A stretch of DNA of 10,664 nt. Source: Bacillota bacterium. GTDB lineage: Bacteria > Bacillota > Clostridia > Lachnospirales > Lachnospiraceae. Each line of letters opens with the position of its first letter. The first letter of the stretch is position 1. Under the pieces are notes generated by a model. The model searched no databases. It was not told the DNA's origin and worked only from the letters and a program-made list of their open reading frames with translations. The position numbers and the translations under genes were made by a program. This document shows positions 1-5,918 of this stretch, piece after piece. The DNA lies in contig JAEZVF010000072.1 in NCBI GenBank assembly GCA_023443225.1, positions 1 through 10,664 on the forward strand. The letters are read 5' to 3'.

Positions 1-518
1 AGCGATTTGAAAATGCTTACAATATTTCAAAATTATTGAAATGCCCTAATATTATTCTTCATCATGGGTATATACCTGGAACAAGTATACCGTCTAATTG
101 GATAAAAAGAGCTGCATTATTTTTTGACGAATTTCTAAGGGAAAAAGATGAAAGCATTGCAATTCATCTGGAAAATCAGTTTGAACATTCACCAGATATA
201 GTTTCTGAAGTTATTACAACGGTAAATGATAAGAGGTTAGGTATTTGTTTAGATGTGGGTCATGCCAACTGTAATTCTAGTACTCCTGTATTAAAGTGGA
301 TAGAACACTTAAATAAAAAAATAAGTTTCGTACATTTACACAACAATAATGGACTTTCCGACCAACACTTAGATTTTTCAAGTGGAACTATAGACTTTAT
401 GGAGATATGTATGGCGTTGGAAAAACATTCTCAAAATAGTACATGGCTAATTGAAACAAACAGTTTAGAAGACACTGAGAAATCTATACAATGGTTGAAG
501 AATAATCATTTTTTTTAA
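1..518 (+). CDS. Sugar-phosphate isomerase/epimerase-like TIM-barrel protein, 3' part
   Basis: The reading frame is open from the window's left edge (first full codon at base 3) to a TAA at 516-518, so about 171 C-terminal residues of a longer protein are seen and the true start lies outside. The sequence has the pattern of the AP endonuclease 2/xylose isomerase-like TIM-barrel superfamily: an HLEN segment with a likely metal-binding Glu, then DVGHAN (Asp and His ligands), then a histidine-rich HLHNNNG strand followed by SDQHLDF and a GTIDF turn. In this family these residues hold divalent metal ions, and most members isomerise or epimerise sugars or cleave abasic DNA. The substrate cannot be told here. 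A TTG at 36 is only an internal codon. No clear terminator follows. Confidence 0.8.
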   Translation, partial: RFENAYNISKLLKCPNIILHHGYIPGTSIPSNWIKRAALFFDEFLREKDESIAIHLENQFEHSPDIVSEVITTVNDKRLGICLDVGHANCNSSTPVLKWIEHLNKKISFVHLHNNNGLSDQHLDFSSGTIDFMEICMALEKHSQNSTWLIETNSLEDTEKSIQWLKNNHFF

Positions 519-583
519 GTTAGATACTATCATAATCTTGATTTATGAGTGTAGATAGACGAACTAGGTTTAAGGAGGGCGGT

Positions 584-943
584 ATGCGAGAACTTTTTGA
601 ACAGTACATTAATCGTAGAATTGCTAACATGACGTTCTCTTTTATAGAATTGACACCAGGTGACATTCATAGAGATGTCGGAGGATATCCCGGAAGAAAT
701 CACAAAATGGTAATCTGCTGTGATGTTATGTATAAATGGATGGCTGGTGATGATGAAATCATCTGCGCACCACCAAGCGGCAAAGGTGCTACGGTCACAG
801 TAAGATATTATAAGAAGAACCATCAAGGCGGAGCACTGGTTTGTCCGGTGAGCGTGAAGAAAACCGCGCCAAAGAAAACAGCTAGTGATATGAAGATGCA
901 ACCTAATGAAGTTCATCTGATGGTATGTGGCACCGATTGTTAA
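584..943 (+). CDS. Small conserved-looking protein of unknown function (119 aa)
   Basis: The start is placed at the ATG at 584 because a strong ribosome binding site, AAGGAGG at 572-578, sits five bases before it. An in-frame ATG at 545 has no such site. The product is soluble, with no signal peptide or membrane segment. Its middle carries a motif-rich stretch: LTPGDIHRDVGGYPG, then HKMVICCDVMYKWM with adjacent cysteines, then APPSGKGATVTVRYY. These look like conserved motifs rather than random sequence. The C-terminus is lysine-rich and then ends with two more cysteines (VCGTDC). Cysteines and histidines could bind a metal, but no known fold is recognised. It stands alone, between the isomerase-like gene and the leftward sigma operon. 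I assign no function. Confidence 0.7.
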   Translation: MRELFEQYINRRIANMTFSFIELTPGDIHRDVGGYPGRNHKMVICCDVMYKWMAGDDEIICAPPSGKGATVTVRYYKKNHQGGALVCPVSVKKTAPKKTASDMKMQPNEVHLMVCGTDC

Positions 944-1110
944 CAAGGTGGTATTTCCAGCTATTGACTTAATTTTAGCAGTCTTTTTTTTACTAAACTT
1001 GGAACTATATCGTAAGCATGGTCAGTTTGAATTTGCTGCTCCTTCTATTCTTTTTGCTTGACTTGTTTTTACATTAACTTGTCCTTTATATATCTGGAGC
1101 ATTTTGGGTA

Positions 1111-1136
1111 TATAGGCAAAGCAGAAGCCGTTGCAT
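1111..1136. repeat. Dispersed 26-bp direct repeat, left copy
   Basis: The 26 bases beginning TATAGGCAAAGC and ending GCCGTTGCAT recur at 2660-2685 with a single A/G difference. The two copies are in the same orientation and bracket the sigma/anti-sigma operon. This copy overlaps the left arm of the 12-bp inverted repeat at 1126-1157. Confidence 0.75.
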
Positions 1137-1157
1137 CTTTGTTTTGATGCAACGGCT
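1126..1157. terminator. Perfect 12-bp inverted repeat, possible terminator of the leftward operon
   Basis: AGCCGTTGCATC at 1126-1137 is the exact reverse complement of GATGCAACGGCT at 1146-1157, with an 8-base loop. It lies downstream of the anti-sigma gene on the minus strand and between convergent genes, which suits a terminator. Neither strand has a good T-tract after the stem, so it could instead be a mobile-element end or an RNA structure. Confidence 0.4.
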
Positions 1158-1280
1158 CAACTTCGTGATAAGTCGTATTATATTGTGTGGTGAAATTAAA
1201 TACTAACAGAGGGTGTGTTCATATTCTCCTTACAAGAGCAATTTTCACAAGATTAATTCAGTTCTGGGTTTAGCACGGCA

Positions 1281-1871
1281 TCAGTTAAATTCAGAAGGAC
1301 TCATGTATTTATGAGGGCTGGTGGAATAACCATTTTGAAACTTTACGGTCATGTATAAGGTTTCTTTGTCGCTTTCAAGCTTGACATAGCAAACGCCATT
1401 ATCAAACTTATTGGTAATGTCAACTTTTTGATCGAACCAGTAAACTAAAACGGAGCCGTCATCATTATATTCCACTTCTGGCGCTGTCAAATGTTCCATA
1501 AGATCTTCTTCCGACGCAGGTATTTCAGTTCCGTCAGGTGCAAATGCAACCCCGCCTCCACCTTGATGCTTCACATTTCCTTCGCTGTCAGTGTAGTCCA
1601 TGCGGTAACTTCCACTTCCATCGAACTGAATAGTAGCCTCCGTTTGGTCACCGTGAATCCAAAGCTGGAAGATGCGCTGAATTCCACCTACATCTGAGGC
1701 ATATGCAACTGTGACGCTGCCCAAAATCATCACACAGGCAGCAACAGAAGCAATCATCGTATTGAATTTGTGCTGTTTATTTGTTCTTTCCATCATTTCT
1801 GCATCCAAAGAAAAATCTTTAGAGGAATGAATTGCAGAAAACGCCTGTTTATATTTTTCCTTATTCGTCAT
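1281..1871 (-). CDS. Membrane-anchored anti-sigma factor
   Basis: This 196-residue protein has a short cytoplasmic N-terminus (about residues 1-36) beginning MTNKEKYKQAFSAIH, one hydrophobic membrane segment (about 37-58, ending SVTVAYA), and an extracellular domain of about 135 residues. That is the layout of anti-sigma factors encoded next to ECF sigma factors in clostridia: the N-terminus holds the sigma factor and the outer domain senses a signal. The extracellular part contains IQLW/IFQLWIHGDQ-like and FAPDGTEIP segments and resembles proteins carrying DUF4179-type domains. The ATG at 1871 overlaps the end of the sigma gene by 11 bases and has AAAGGAGG (1888 down to 1881) inside that gene, so the two are translationally coupled. 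The inducing signal is not visible. Confidence 0.82.
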   Translation of the reverse strand: MTNKEKYKQAFSAIHSSKDFSLDAEMMERTNKQHKFNTMIASVAACVMILGSVTVAYASDVGGIQRIFQLWIHGDQTEATIQFDGSGSYRMDYTDSEGNVKHQGGGGVAFAPDGTEIPASEEDLMEHLTAPEVEYNDDGSVLVYWFDQKVDITNKFDNGVCYVKLESDKETLYMTVKFQNGYSTSPHKYMSPSEFN

Positions 1872-2343
1872 CTTCCCATACCTCCTTTAGTGTGTTGCGA
1901 AGCGACATTCTTCCGCGTGACAACCTTACCTTTACATTGCCTGGTGTCACCCTCAAAATATTCGCAATTTCATTTACTGAATAATCCTCGTAATAAAACA
2001 GATGAATGACGATACGATACTTTTCCGGAAGTCTCATCACTGTTTCTAATAAGTTGGAGGACTCTTCGGACTCAAACGTCAATGTTTCTATGTAATCCTC
2101 CAATGGCATTGAATTCCGTCTGAAAAAAGTATTGTTTTTATTCTTTGCTTTGTTAATAGCCACCCGGATGAGCCAAGCGCGAATGTGCTGCTCTGATTCA
2201 AAATCTTTTTTGTGTAATAAATACTGGATGAAAGTATCTTGAACAACATCTTCGGCATCATGTACGCTTTTACACATATTAAATGCCACAGCATAAATAC
2301 TGTTCCGATATTTTTCAATCAGTATTTCAACTGATGGTTTCAT
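1861..2343 (-). CDS. ECF-family RNA polymerase sigma factor
   Basis: The product is a 160-residue sigma-70 factor of the extracytoplasmic function class. Region 2 is clear near residues 10-65, with DAEDVVQDTF and RAWLIRVAINKAKN, which bind core polymerase and the -10 element. Region 4 spans about 104-152, with LPEKYRIVIHLFYYEDYSVNEIA and VTPGNVKVRLSRGR as the helix-turn-helix that reads the -35 element. The start is set at 2343 because AAGGAG lies just upstream on the minus strand (about 2355-2350) and the length then fits the family. A longer in-frame extension to 2424 lacks support and would run through the predicted promoter. The gene is the first of a two-gene operon with its anti-sigma partner and is probably self-activating. 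Its regulon is unknown. Confidence 0.9.
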   Translation of the reverse strand: MKPSVEILIEKYRNSIYAVAFNMCKSVHDAEDVVQDTFIQYLLHKKDFESEQHIRAWLIRVAINKAKNKNNTFFRRNSMPLEDYIETLTFESEESSNLLETVMRLPEKYRIVIHLFYYEDYSVNEIANILRVTPGNVKVRLSRGRMSLRNTLKEVWEDDE

Positions 2344-2381
2344 AAGTGTTCTCCTTGATCTGTTTGAAAAGCTTTTCACCA

Positions 2382-2412
2382 ATAATACAAATGAAAATAA
2401 TAAAAGGTTACA
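2382..2412 (-). promoter_or_regulatory. Predicted autoregulated ECF promoter of the sigma/anti-sigma operon
   Basis: Reading the minus strand, TGTAACC (2412 down to 2406) matches the AAC-type -35 element common to ECF sigma factors. It is followed by a 17-base spacer and GTATTAT (2388 down to 2382) as a possible -10. The distance to the ATG at 2343 leaves a leader of about 30 bases containing the ribosome binding site. ECF operons often carry such a promoter for self-activation. Confidence 0.5.
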
Positions 2413-2634
2413 AGACATCTTCAAAATTTAAAAAAAAAGTTAAAATAGTAGATAGAACTGATTCTCTGAATGAGCTCAGTTCTTTAAAAAAACAGTGCTA
2501 TTTTTTAATCACAATTTTTCAAACTGTTGAGCATTTTGCGCTTGTGTATAAGTTTCGCGGCACAGCAGTCTGTTTTTTTAATAATTTTACTATAAATCGA
2601 AGATCCTATCCACCAGCTCCATGAAAACATTGAA

Positions 2635-2661
2635 TTAGGCATCTTAGGCATCTTAGGCATA
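2635..2661. repeat. Three tandem copies of a 9-bp unit
   Basis: The unit TTAGGCATC occurs at 2635-2643 and 2644-2652, with a third copy TTAGGCATA at 2653-2661 differing in its last base. It runs directly into the dispersed repeat at 2660-2685. Confidence 0.85.
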
Positions 2662-2685
2662 TAGGCAAAACAGAAGCCGTTGCAT
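2660..2685. repeat. Dispersed 26-bp direct repeat, right copy
   Basis: TATAGGCAAAAC through GCCGTTGCAT matches 1111-1136 except for one base. Here the second arm of the inverted repeat seen at the left copy is missing, and the sequence passes straight into the VirB6-like remnant. Confidence 0.75.
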
Positions 2686-2686
2686 T

Positions 2687-3232
2687 CGTAAGTTTCCAAT
2701 TGGCATAACCGGCTCTGGAAGCGGGTTAAACACTCTTGCAGGCAACATTATAAGCGAGCTTTTCGCAGCAGGCAGTCTTGGTGTTTTCGGCGGGCTGGGC
2801 ATAATCACCAGCCCCATCATGATGCTATTTATTCTGATTATGATGGGCTATTGGTATTTTTTGCAAATCTAAAGCGCGGAGGAATCCTGATCATTCAGAT
2901 TGCTGTGGGAAGTCTATATATGTTTTCTGTACCCCGTGGATACATTGACGGTTTTACTAGCTGGTGTAAGCAGACTGTAGGTCTGTGCCTGACTGCTTTT
3001 CTACAGGCAACCATTTTCAACTGGTCTGATGGTGATTAGGGAAAATGTTCTGCTGGGGTTAGGTTTGATGCTGGCAGCAGGAGAAATTCCCTGGATCGCC
3101 GGAGCTTTTGGGCTGGATACCAGTACGAAATCCAACTTTATCTTGCGGGAGCAGGGATTCATTGTACAACGAGCTGGCAAAAGAAAAATTGAAGATTATG
3201 ACGGTGAGCGTTGGGTGATACTTGGTGATTAA
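2687..3232 (+). pseudogene. Remnant of a VirB6/TrbL-like conjugation membrane protein
   Basis: Three adjacent pieces in alternating frames together read like the multi-spanning VirB6/TrbL-type protein of Tn1549-like conjugative elements, part of the mating channel in the membrane. Piece one (about 2687-2850) encodes GSGLNTLAGNI, then FGGLGIITSPIMM and MMGYW. Piece two (2851-3015) encodes FANLKRGGILIIQIAVGSLYM and SVPRGYIDGF. Piece three (from about 3017) encodes GLMVIRENVLLGLGLMLAAGE and FGLDTSTK. The shifts fall near 2848-2853 and 3013-3022, and stops at 2870 and 3037 would end each frame early. The N-terminus is missing. After FGLDTSTK the text changes to a hydrophilic tail (about 3130-3232) that does not look like this family and may be the end of another lost gene. 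Confidence 0.78.
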
Positions 3233-3247
3233 TATCTTAGTCTTGCA

Positions 3248-3276
3248 TTGAATAAATAACCAAAACATGGTAAAAT
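3248..3276 (+). promoter_or_regulatory. Predicted sigma-A promoter of the Fic gene
   Basis: TTGAAT (3248-3253) and TAAAAT (3271-3276) are separated by 17 bases, close to the vegetative consensus. The predicted transcription start near 3283 gives a leader of about 30 bases ahead of the ribosome binding site at 3298-3304. Confidence 0.55.
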
Positions 3277-3312
3277 ATCATATTAGGAATAGAGAAGAAA
3301 GGAGTGGATAGC

Positions 3313-4062
3313 TTGGTTTATAAAGTAATACTTCAAAAGAGAGATGACTACGAACAAATTAAAGATTCACTCCCTGAAATAACGGTAAAAAGCTACGTAC
3401 AGCAATTTGAACTACAATATACACATAATTCTACAGCAATTGAAGGGAACACACTTACCCTTCTGGAAACTAAGGTGGTATTGGAGGAAGGGCTGTCTGT
3501 AGGTGGAAAAAAACTTCGAGAAATTTATGAGGTCATTAGTCATAACAAAGCCTATCAGTATGTAAAAGACTGTATCGCAGAAAAAAAGCCTTTGGACGAG
3601 CATATTATTAAGGATTTACATGCTATTTTAATGGAGAATATTATGATTGGAGGAATATATCGGAATGTAGATGTTTATATTTCTGGTGCCTCCCATACTC
3701 CGCCAAGCCCTAACGAGATGTTTCGTCAGGTAAAAGCATTTTATATGGATTTGCAGGATAGAGCAATAGAAAATGTAATTGAGCTTGCTGCCTGGACCCA
3801 TGCTGAGTTTGTGAGAATTCATCCGTTTGCTGATGGAAATGGAAGAACCTCCAGATTGATTATGAATTATCAGCTGATGGCTCATGGCTTTTTGCCAATA
3901 TCTATCGCGAAGGAAAACCGTCTGGAATATTTTAATGTTCTGGAGGCTTATGCAGTAGAACGGGATATTAAACCATTTTCCAATATGATTGCATCCCTAG
4001 AGGAAGAGCAGCTTGATCGCTATCTTGGAATGGCAATTTCACAGGAACAAACACAACAATAA
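3313..4062 (+). CDS. Fic-domain protein, likely AMP transferase with built-in inhibitory helix
   Basis: Fic enzymes transfer AMP, or less often another nucleotide or phosphate group, to hydroxyl groups of target proteins. The signature HPFADGNGR is present (about residues 170-178 of 249), including the catalytic His and the nucleotide-phosphate-binding DGNGR, followed by TSR. An N-terminal segment STAIEGN (about 40-46) fits the [S/T]xxxE[G/N] inhibitory motif, whose Glu blocks ATP, so this looks like a class II Fic protein that regulates itself without a separate antitoxin. The start is placed at the TTG at 3313, eight bases after AAAGGAG (3298-3304). The GTG at 3304 overlaps that site and is unlikely. 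The gene appears intact, with its own promoter and terminator, between two broken conjugation genes. Its target is unknown. Confidence 0.88.
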   Translation: MVYKVILQKRDDYEQIKDSLPEITVKSYVQQFELQYTHNSTAIEGNTLTLLETKVVLEEGLSVGGKKLREIYEVISHNKAYQYVKDCIAEKKPLDEHIIKDLHAILMENIMIGGIYRNVDVYISGASHTPPSPNEMFRQVKAFYMDLQDRAIENVIELAAWTHAEFVRIHPFADGNGRTSRLIMNYQLMAHGFLPISIAKENRLEYFNVLEAYAVERDIKPFSNMIASLEEEQLDRYLGMAISQEQTQQ

Positions 4063-4066
4063 CTTT

Positions 4067-4107
4067 AACTAGAAAGACCTCCAGTAATAATGGGGGTCTT
4101 TCTAGTT
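4067..4107 (+). terminator. Terminator-like hairpin after the Fic gene
   Basis: AACTAGAAAGACCTCC (4067-4082) pairs with GGGGGTCTTTCTAGTT (4092-4107) over 16 bp with one G-T wobble and a 9-base loop. The stem begins four bases after the Fic stop codon. The T-tract is poor, but the stem is long. Confidence 0.6.
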
Positions 4108-4134
4108 AACAATTTAATATTCTGCAACCGCAAG

Positions 4135-4161
4135 CCGTCACTTTTTAGTGGCGGTTTTTTT
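4135..4161 (+). terminator. Rho-independent terminator upstream of the VirB4 remnant
   Basis: CCGTCAC (4135-4141) pairs with GTGGCGG (4148-4154), including one G-T wobble, and is followed by seven Ts. It lies 30 bases before the VirB4-like start, so that remnant has no obvious active promoter from upstream. Confidence 0.75.
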
Positions 4162-4190
4162 GAGTTAGTTCAAACGAAAGGAGTTTGCTT

Positions 4191-5348
4191 ATGTCGAAAA
4201 AAAGCAATCCTAAGAGTTTATCGCAAAAGGATATCCAAATTCAGGAGTTTCTTGATATGATTGCGCCCTCGGTAATCAAATTCAATACCGATCACTTTAT
4301 CTGCGGCAATACCTACCGATGTGTGTGGGCACTTCGTGAATACCCAACTGCCACTGATGAACAGGACATCCTGCGTCATCTTGGTGAAAAGGACGGTGTG
4401 ACTCTACACCTCTATACCCGTAATGTTACCCCGGTAGAGGAAAAGAAGATCTTCTCAAATGCTGCAAATAAAAACCGTATGCAAAGTACCAGTACGCAGG
4501 ATTTACAGCAGACGGTCACAGCGGAAAGCAATCTGCATGATATTGCAACTATCGTGGCGCAGATGCATCGGAGCCGGGAACCACTGCTTCATGTTGCTGT
4601 ATATATAGAGCTGACTTCTCATGACTATGACCAGCTGAAGCTCTTACAGACGGAGGTTTTAACAGAACTCATCCGGAGCAAGCTCAACGTGGATCGCCTG
4701 ATGCTGCGCCAACAGCAGGGATTCCAATGTACCATGCCCGGATATAACATATTTGGGGATCAGTTTGAACGGGTGCTGCCTGCCAGCTCGGTCGCAAACC
4801 TGTATCCATTTAATTACTCCAGCAAGACTGATCCCAATGGCTTTTACCTTGGTCGGGATAAATTCGGAAGTAACATTCTGGCGGATTTTAACCGCCGCGC
4901 TGATGACAAAACCAATGCTAATATCCTCATTCTTGGAAATTCAGTTCAAGGCAAGAGCTACCTTCTTAAGAAGCGTGTACGTAAAAAGGAAAGTGCCGTC
5001 ATTCATGCCTCGCAGAATCTAGAGGATTTTAATGTAGAGCATATCCGAGAGCTGACCAAACCCCTGTTCTCCATTCCGACCCACCAGTTCCTCTTTAATG
5101 CAGGCTCCATTGATGCAAAATTCTACATGGATACCCTTCAGCTGGAGAAATCCGAATTTGAGTTCATCCGTTATTCCCAGCAGGGTGTGTGCCTCTATAA
5201 ATGCATGACAGTTGAGGAGCGACGTTCAATAGAAAATGGAATATGGCTATGCTCAATATGTGCACATACAGTAGATACTGATCCAGTGGTATATACAGTT
5301 GAATTGTTGAAACGATGGAAGAAACAAGCAGAAAGTAAAATATCATAG
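4191..5348 (+). pseudogene. VirB4-like conjugation ATPase: internally deleted and fused to a foreign tail
   Basis: VirB4/TraC-type ATPases power conjugative DNA-protein secretion at the cell membrane. The frame starts at the ATG at 4191 after AAAGGAG (4177-4183) and reads as the family through its N-terminal domain to a Walker A-like GNSVQGKS (about residues 249-256; the usual motif has G where V stands). Right after LLK (to 4970) it jumps to KRVRKKESAVIHASQNLEDF, which belongs near the C-terminus of the family, so the ATPase core with the Walker B region is gone in frame. The family resumes through FSIPTHQFLFNAGSIDAKF to GVCLYKC, then at about 5205 gives way to an unrelated tail (ENGIWLCSICA ... 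DTDPVVYTVELLKRWK). Length is 385 residues, far below a full VirB4. The frame is open, but ATPase function is not possible. Confidence 0.8.
5205..5348 (+). pseudogene. Fused 3' end of a zinc-finger (HNH-like) protein
   Basis: The last roughly 45 codons of the VirB4-derived frame encode ENGIWLCSICAHTVD then YTVELLKRWKKQAE. A GIWLCxxCA(x)xxDxD block followed by a PxxLLxxWK helix is a recurring C-terminal module of HNH-like or treble-clef proteins, several of which sit in bacterial defence loci. Only the tail survives, joined to the VirB4 remnant at about 5202-5210. The parent gene is lost or elsewhere, and the family is inferred by motif memory only. Confidence 0.45.
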
Positions 5349-5380
5349 GTACATTTTCAGTTTTGAAAATGTACCTTTAT
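5347..5380 (+). terminator. Terminator hairpin after the fused VirB4 remnant
   Basis: AGGTACATTTTC (5347-5358) and GAAAATGTACCT (5365-5376) form a perfect 12-bp stem with a 6-base loop, followed by a short TTTAT. It overlaps the stop codon at 5346-5348. It probably belonged to the gene that donated the tail. Confidence 0.65.
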
Positions 5381-5415
5381 GGCCCTTAATTGTAGATGAC
5401 AAAGGAGCTTTGTTG

Positions 5416-5545
5416 AGGTTATACAAAATACAAGCCTCACAGAAAGCCCAAAAGCCTTACCCTCTCAATAACAGAAGTTTTGGAGGTAGAAAATTCAAAC
5501 AAACAGGATTTTTCAGCCACAGAACCAAATTTGTTTGATAAATGA
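5416..5545 (+). pseudogene. Possible C-terminal fragment of a lost gene
   Basis: After a TGA at 5413-5415 one frame stays open to a TGA at 5543-5545 and ends in SLTLSITEVLEVENSN then DFSATEPNLFDK. The alternating hydrophobic and acidic character looks like a genuine protein C-terminus. There is no start codon with a ribosome binding site, and the promoter of the next operon follows closely. It is probably another scrap of the decayed integrative element. The call rests only on composition. Confidence 0.3.
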
Positions 5546-5595
5546 TTAGGCTACGTATAGCTGATATATATTTAATATAAAGTCCACAAAAATTA

Positions 5596-5625
5596 TTGAC
5601 ATTTATATTTGAAATTTAGTATAAT
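5596..5625 (+). promoter_or_regulatory. Strong sigma-A promoter of the RiPP locus
   Basis: A perfect -35 TTGACA (5596-5601) and a perfect -10 TATAAT (5620-5625) stand 18 bases apart in AT-rich DNA. Transcription would start near 5632, giving a leader of about 54 bases before the precursor gene. No clear operator was found. Confidence 0.8.
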
Positions 5626-5685
5626 TAAAACAATGGTAATAAGAAAAATAAAGTTTGGTACTCAATAAGTGAAGGGGAAAGAGAC

Positions 5686-5817
5686 ATGTATGAAATTGAA
5701 TGCTTAACACAAAGCGAGACGGTGCCTACAGCTTGTATGGAGGAATGTTCACCTTTTTCTGGAGGTTGTTATCCTGAGGCTGAAGGATGTTGTGGTCCTG
5801 ATTGTAGTCCTAATTAG
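5686..5817 (+). CDS. Cysteine-rich RiPP precursor peptide (43 aa)
   Basis: The ATG at 5686 follows GAAGGGG (5671-5677) by eight bases and lies behind a consensus promoter. The 43-residue product has seven cysteines, at positions 6, 17, 21, 28, 35, 36 and 40. The first 14 residues (MYEIECLTQSETVP) would be the leader. The rest is the likely core: glycine- and proline-rich, with acidic residues near the cysteines (Glu19, Glu20, Glu31, Glu33, Asp39), spacing C-x3-C-x6-C-x6-CC-x3-C, and no positive charge. Placement directly before two radical SAM enzymes is the classic layout of a ribosomally made, post-translationally modified peptide with sulfur-to-carbon (sactipeptide or ranthipeptide) crosslinks. 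I cannot match it to a named family. The role (bacteriocin, signal or other) is unknown. Confidence 0.8.
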   Translation: MYEIECLTQSETVPTACMEECSPFSGGCYPEAEGCCGPDCSPN

Positions 5818-5848
5818 AGTTTGTTTTTTTAAATTATTGATATAAATT

Positions 5849-5893
5849 AGCACATAGGTCTTTCAATATTGAATAGATTATGTGCTTTTTTTA
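5849..5893 (+). terminator. Intra-operon terminator between precursor and maturase genes
   Basis: AGCACATA (5849-5856) pairs with TATGTGCT (5879-5886), followed by a T-rich tract to 5893. Inside the loop a second self-complementary block, TTCAATATTGAA, can pair. It lies between the precursor stop (5817) and the first maturase start (5919), so most transcripts should end after the precursor, with read-through supplying the enzymes. Confidence 0.75.
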
Positions 5894-5918
5894 TTATTAA
5901 AATAGGAAGGGTGTTTGA

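Larger units (their letters stand above)
944..1280. other. Non-coding gap between convergent genes
   Basis: No coding sequence is supported here. A weak terminator-like element (GACT at 966-969, AGTC at 980-983, then about eight Ts) may end the rightward 119-aa gene. A strong inverted repeat (1126-1157) and the left copy of a dispersed repeat (1111-1136) lie in the middle. Nothing else stands out. Confidence 0.5.
2413..2686. other. AT-rich non-coding gap with small repeats
   Basis: No gene is supported. There is a 7-bp hairpin (GAACTGA 2455-2461 with TCAGTTC 2476-2482) and several A and T runs. The right end holds a 9-bp tandem repeat followed by the right copy of the dispersed repeat. A minus-strand frame across the repeat reads Met-Pro-Lys units, but it has no ribosome binding site and no conserved look. 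Confidence 0.45.

Noticed and set aside
530..946. Long minus-strand frame opposite the 119-residue gene
   Set aside because: It mirrors the plus-strand gene, lacks a ribosome binding site, and has no recognisable motifs.
2346..2624. Plus-strand frame over the sigma promoter region
   Set aside because: It overlaps the ECF promoter and has low-complexity content typical of AT-rich non-coding DNA.
2505..2699. Minus-strand frame with repeated Met-Pro-Lys units
   Set aside because: The repeat in the protein only reflects the 9-bp tandem DNA repeat, and no start signal supports translation.
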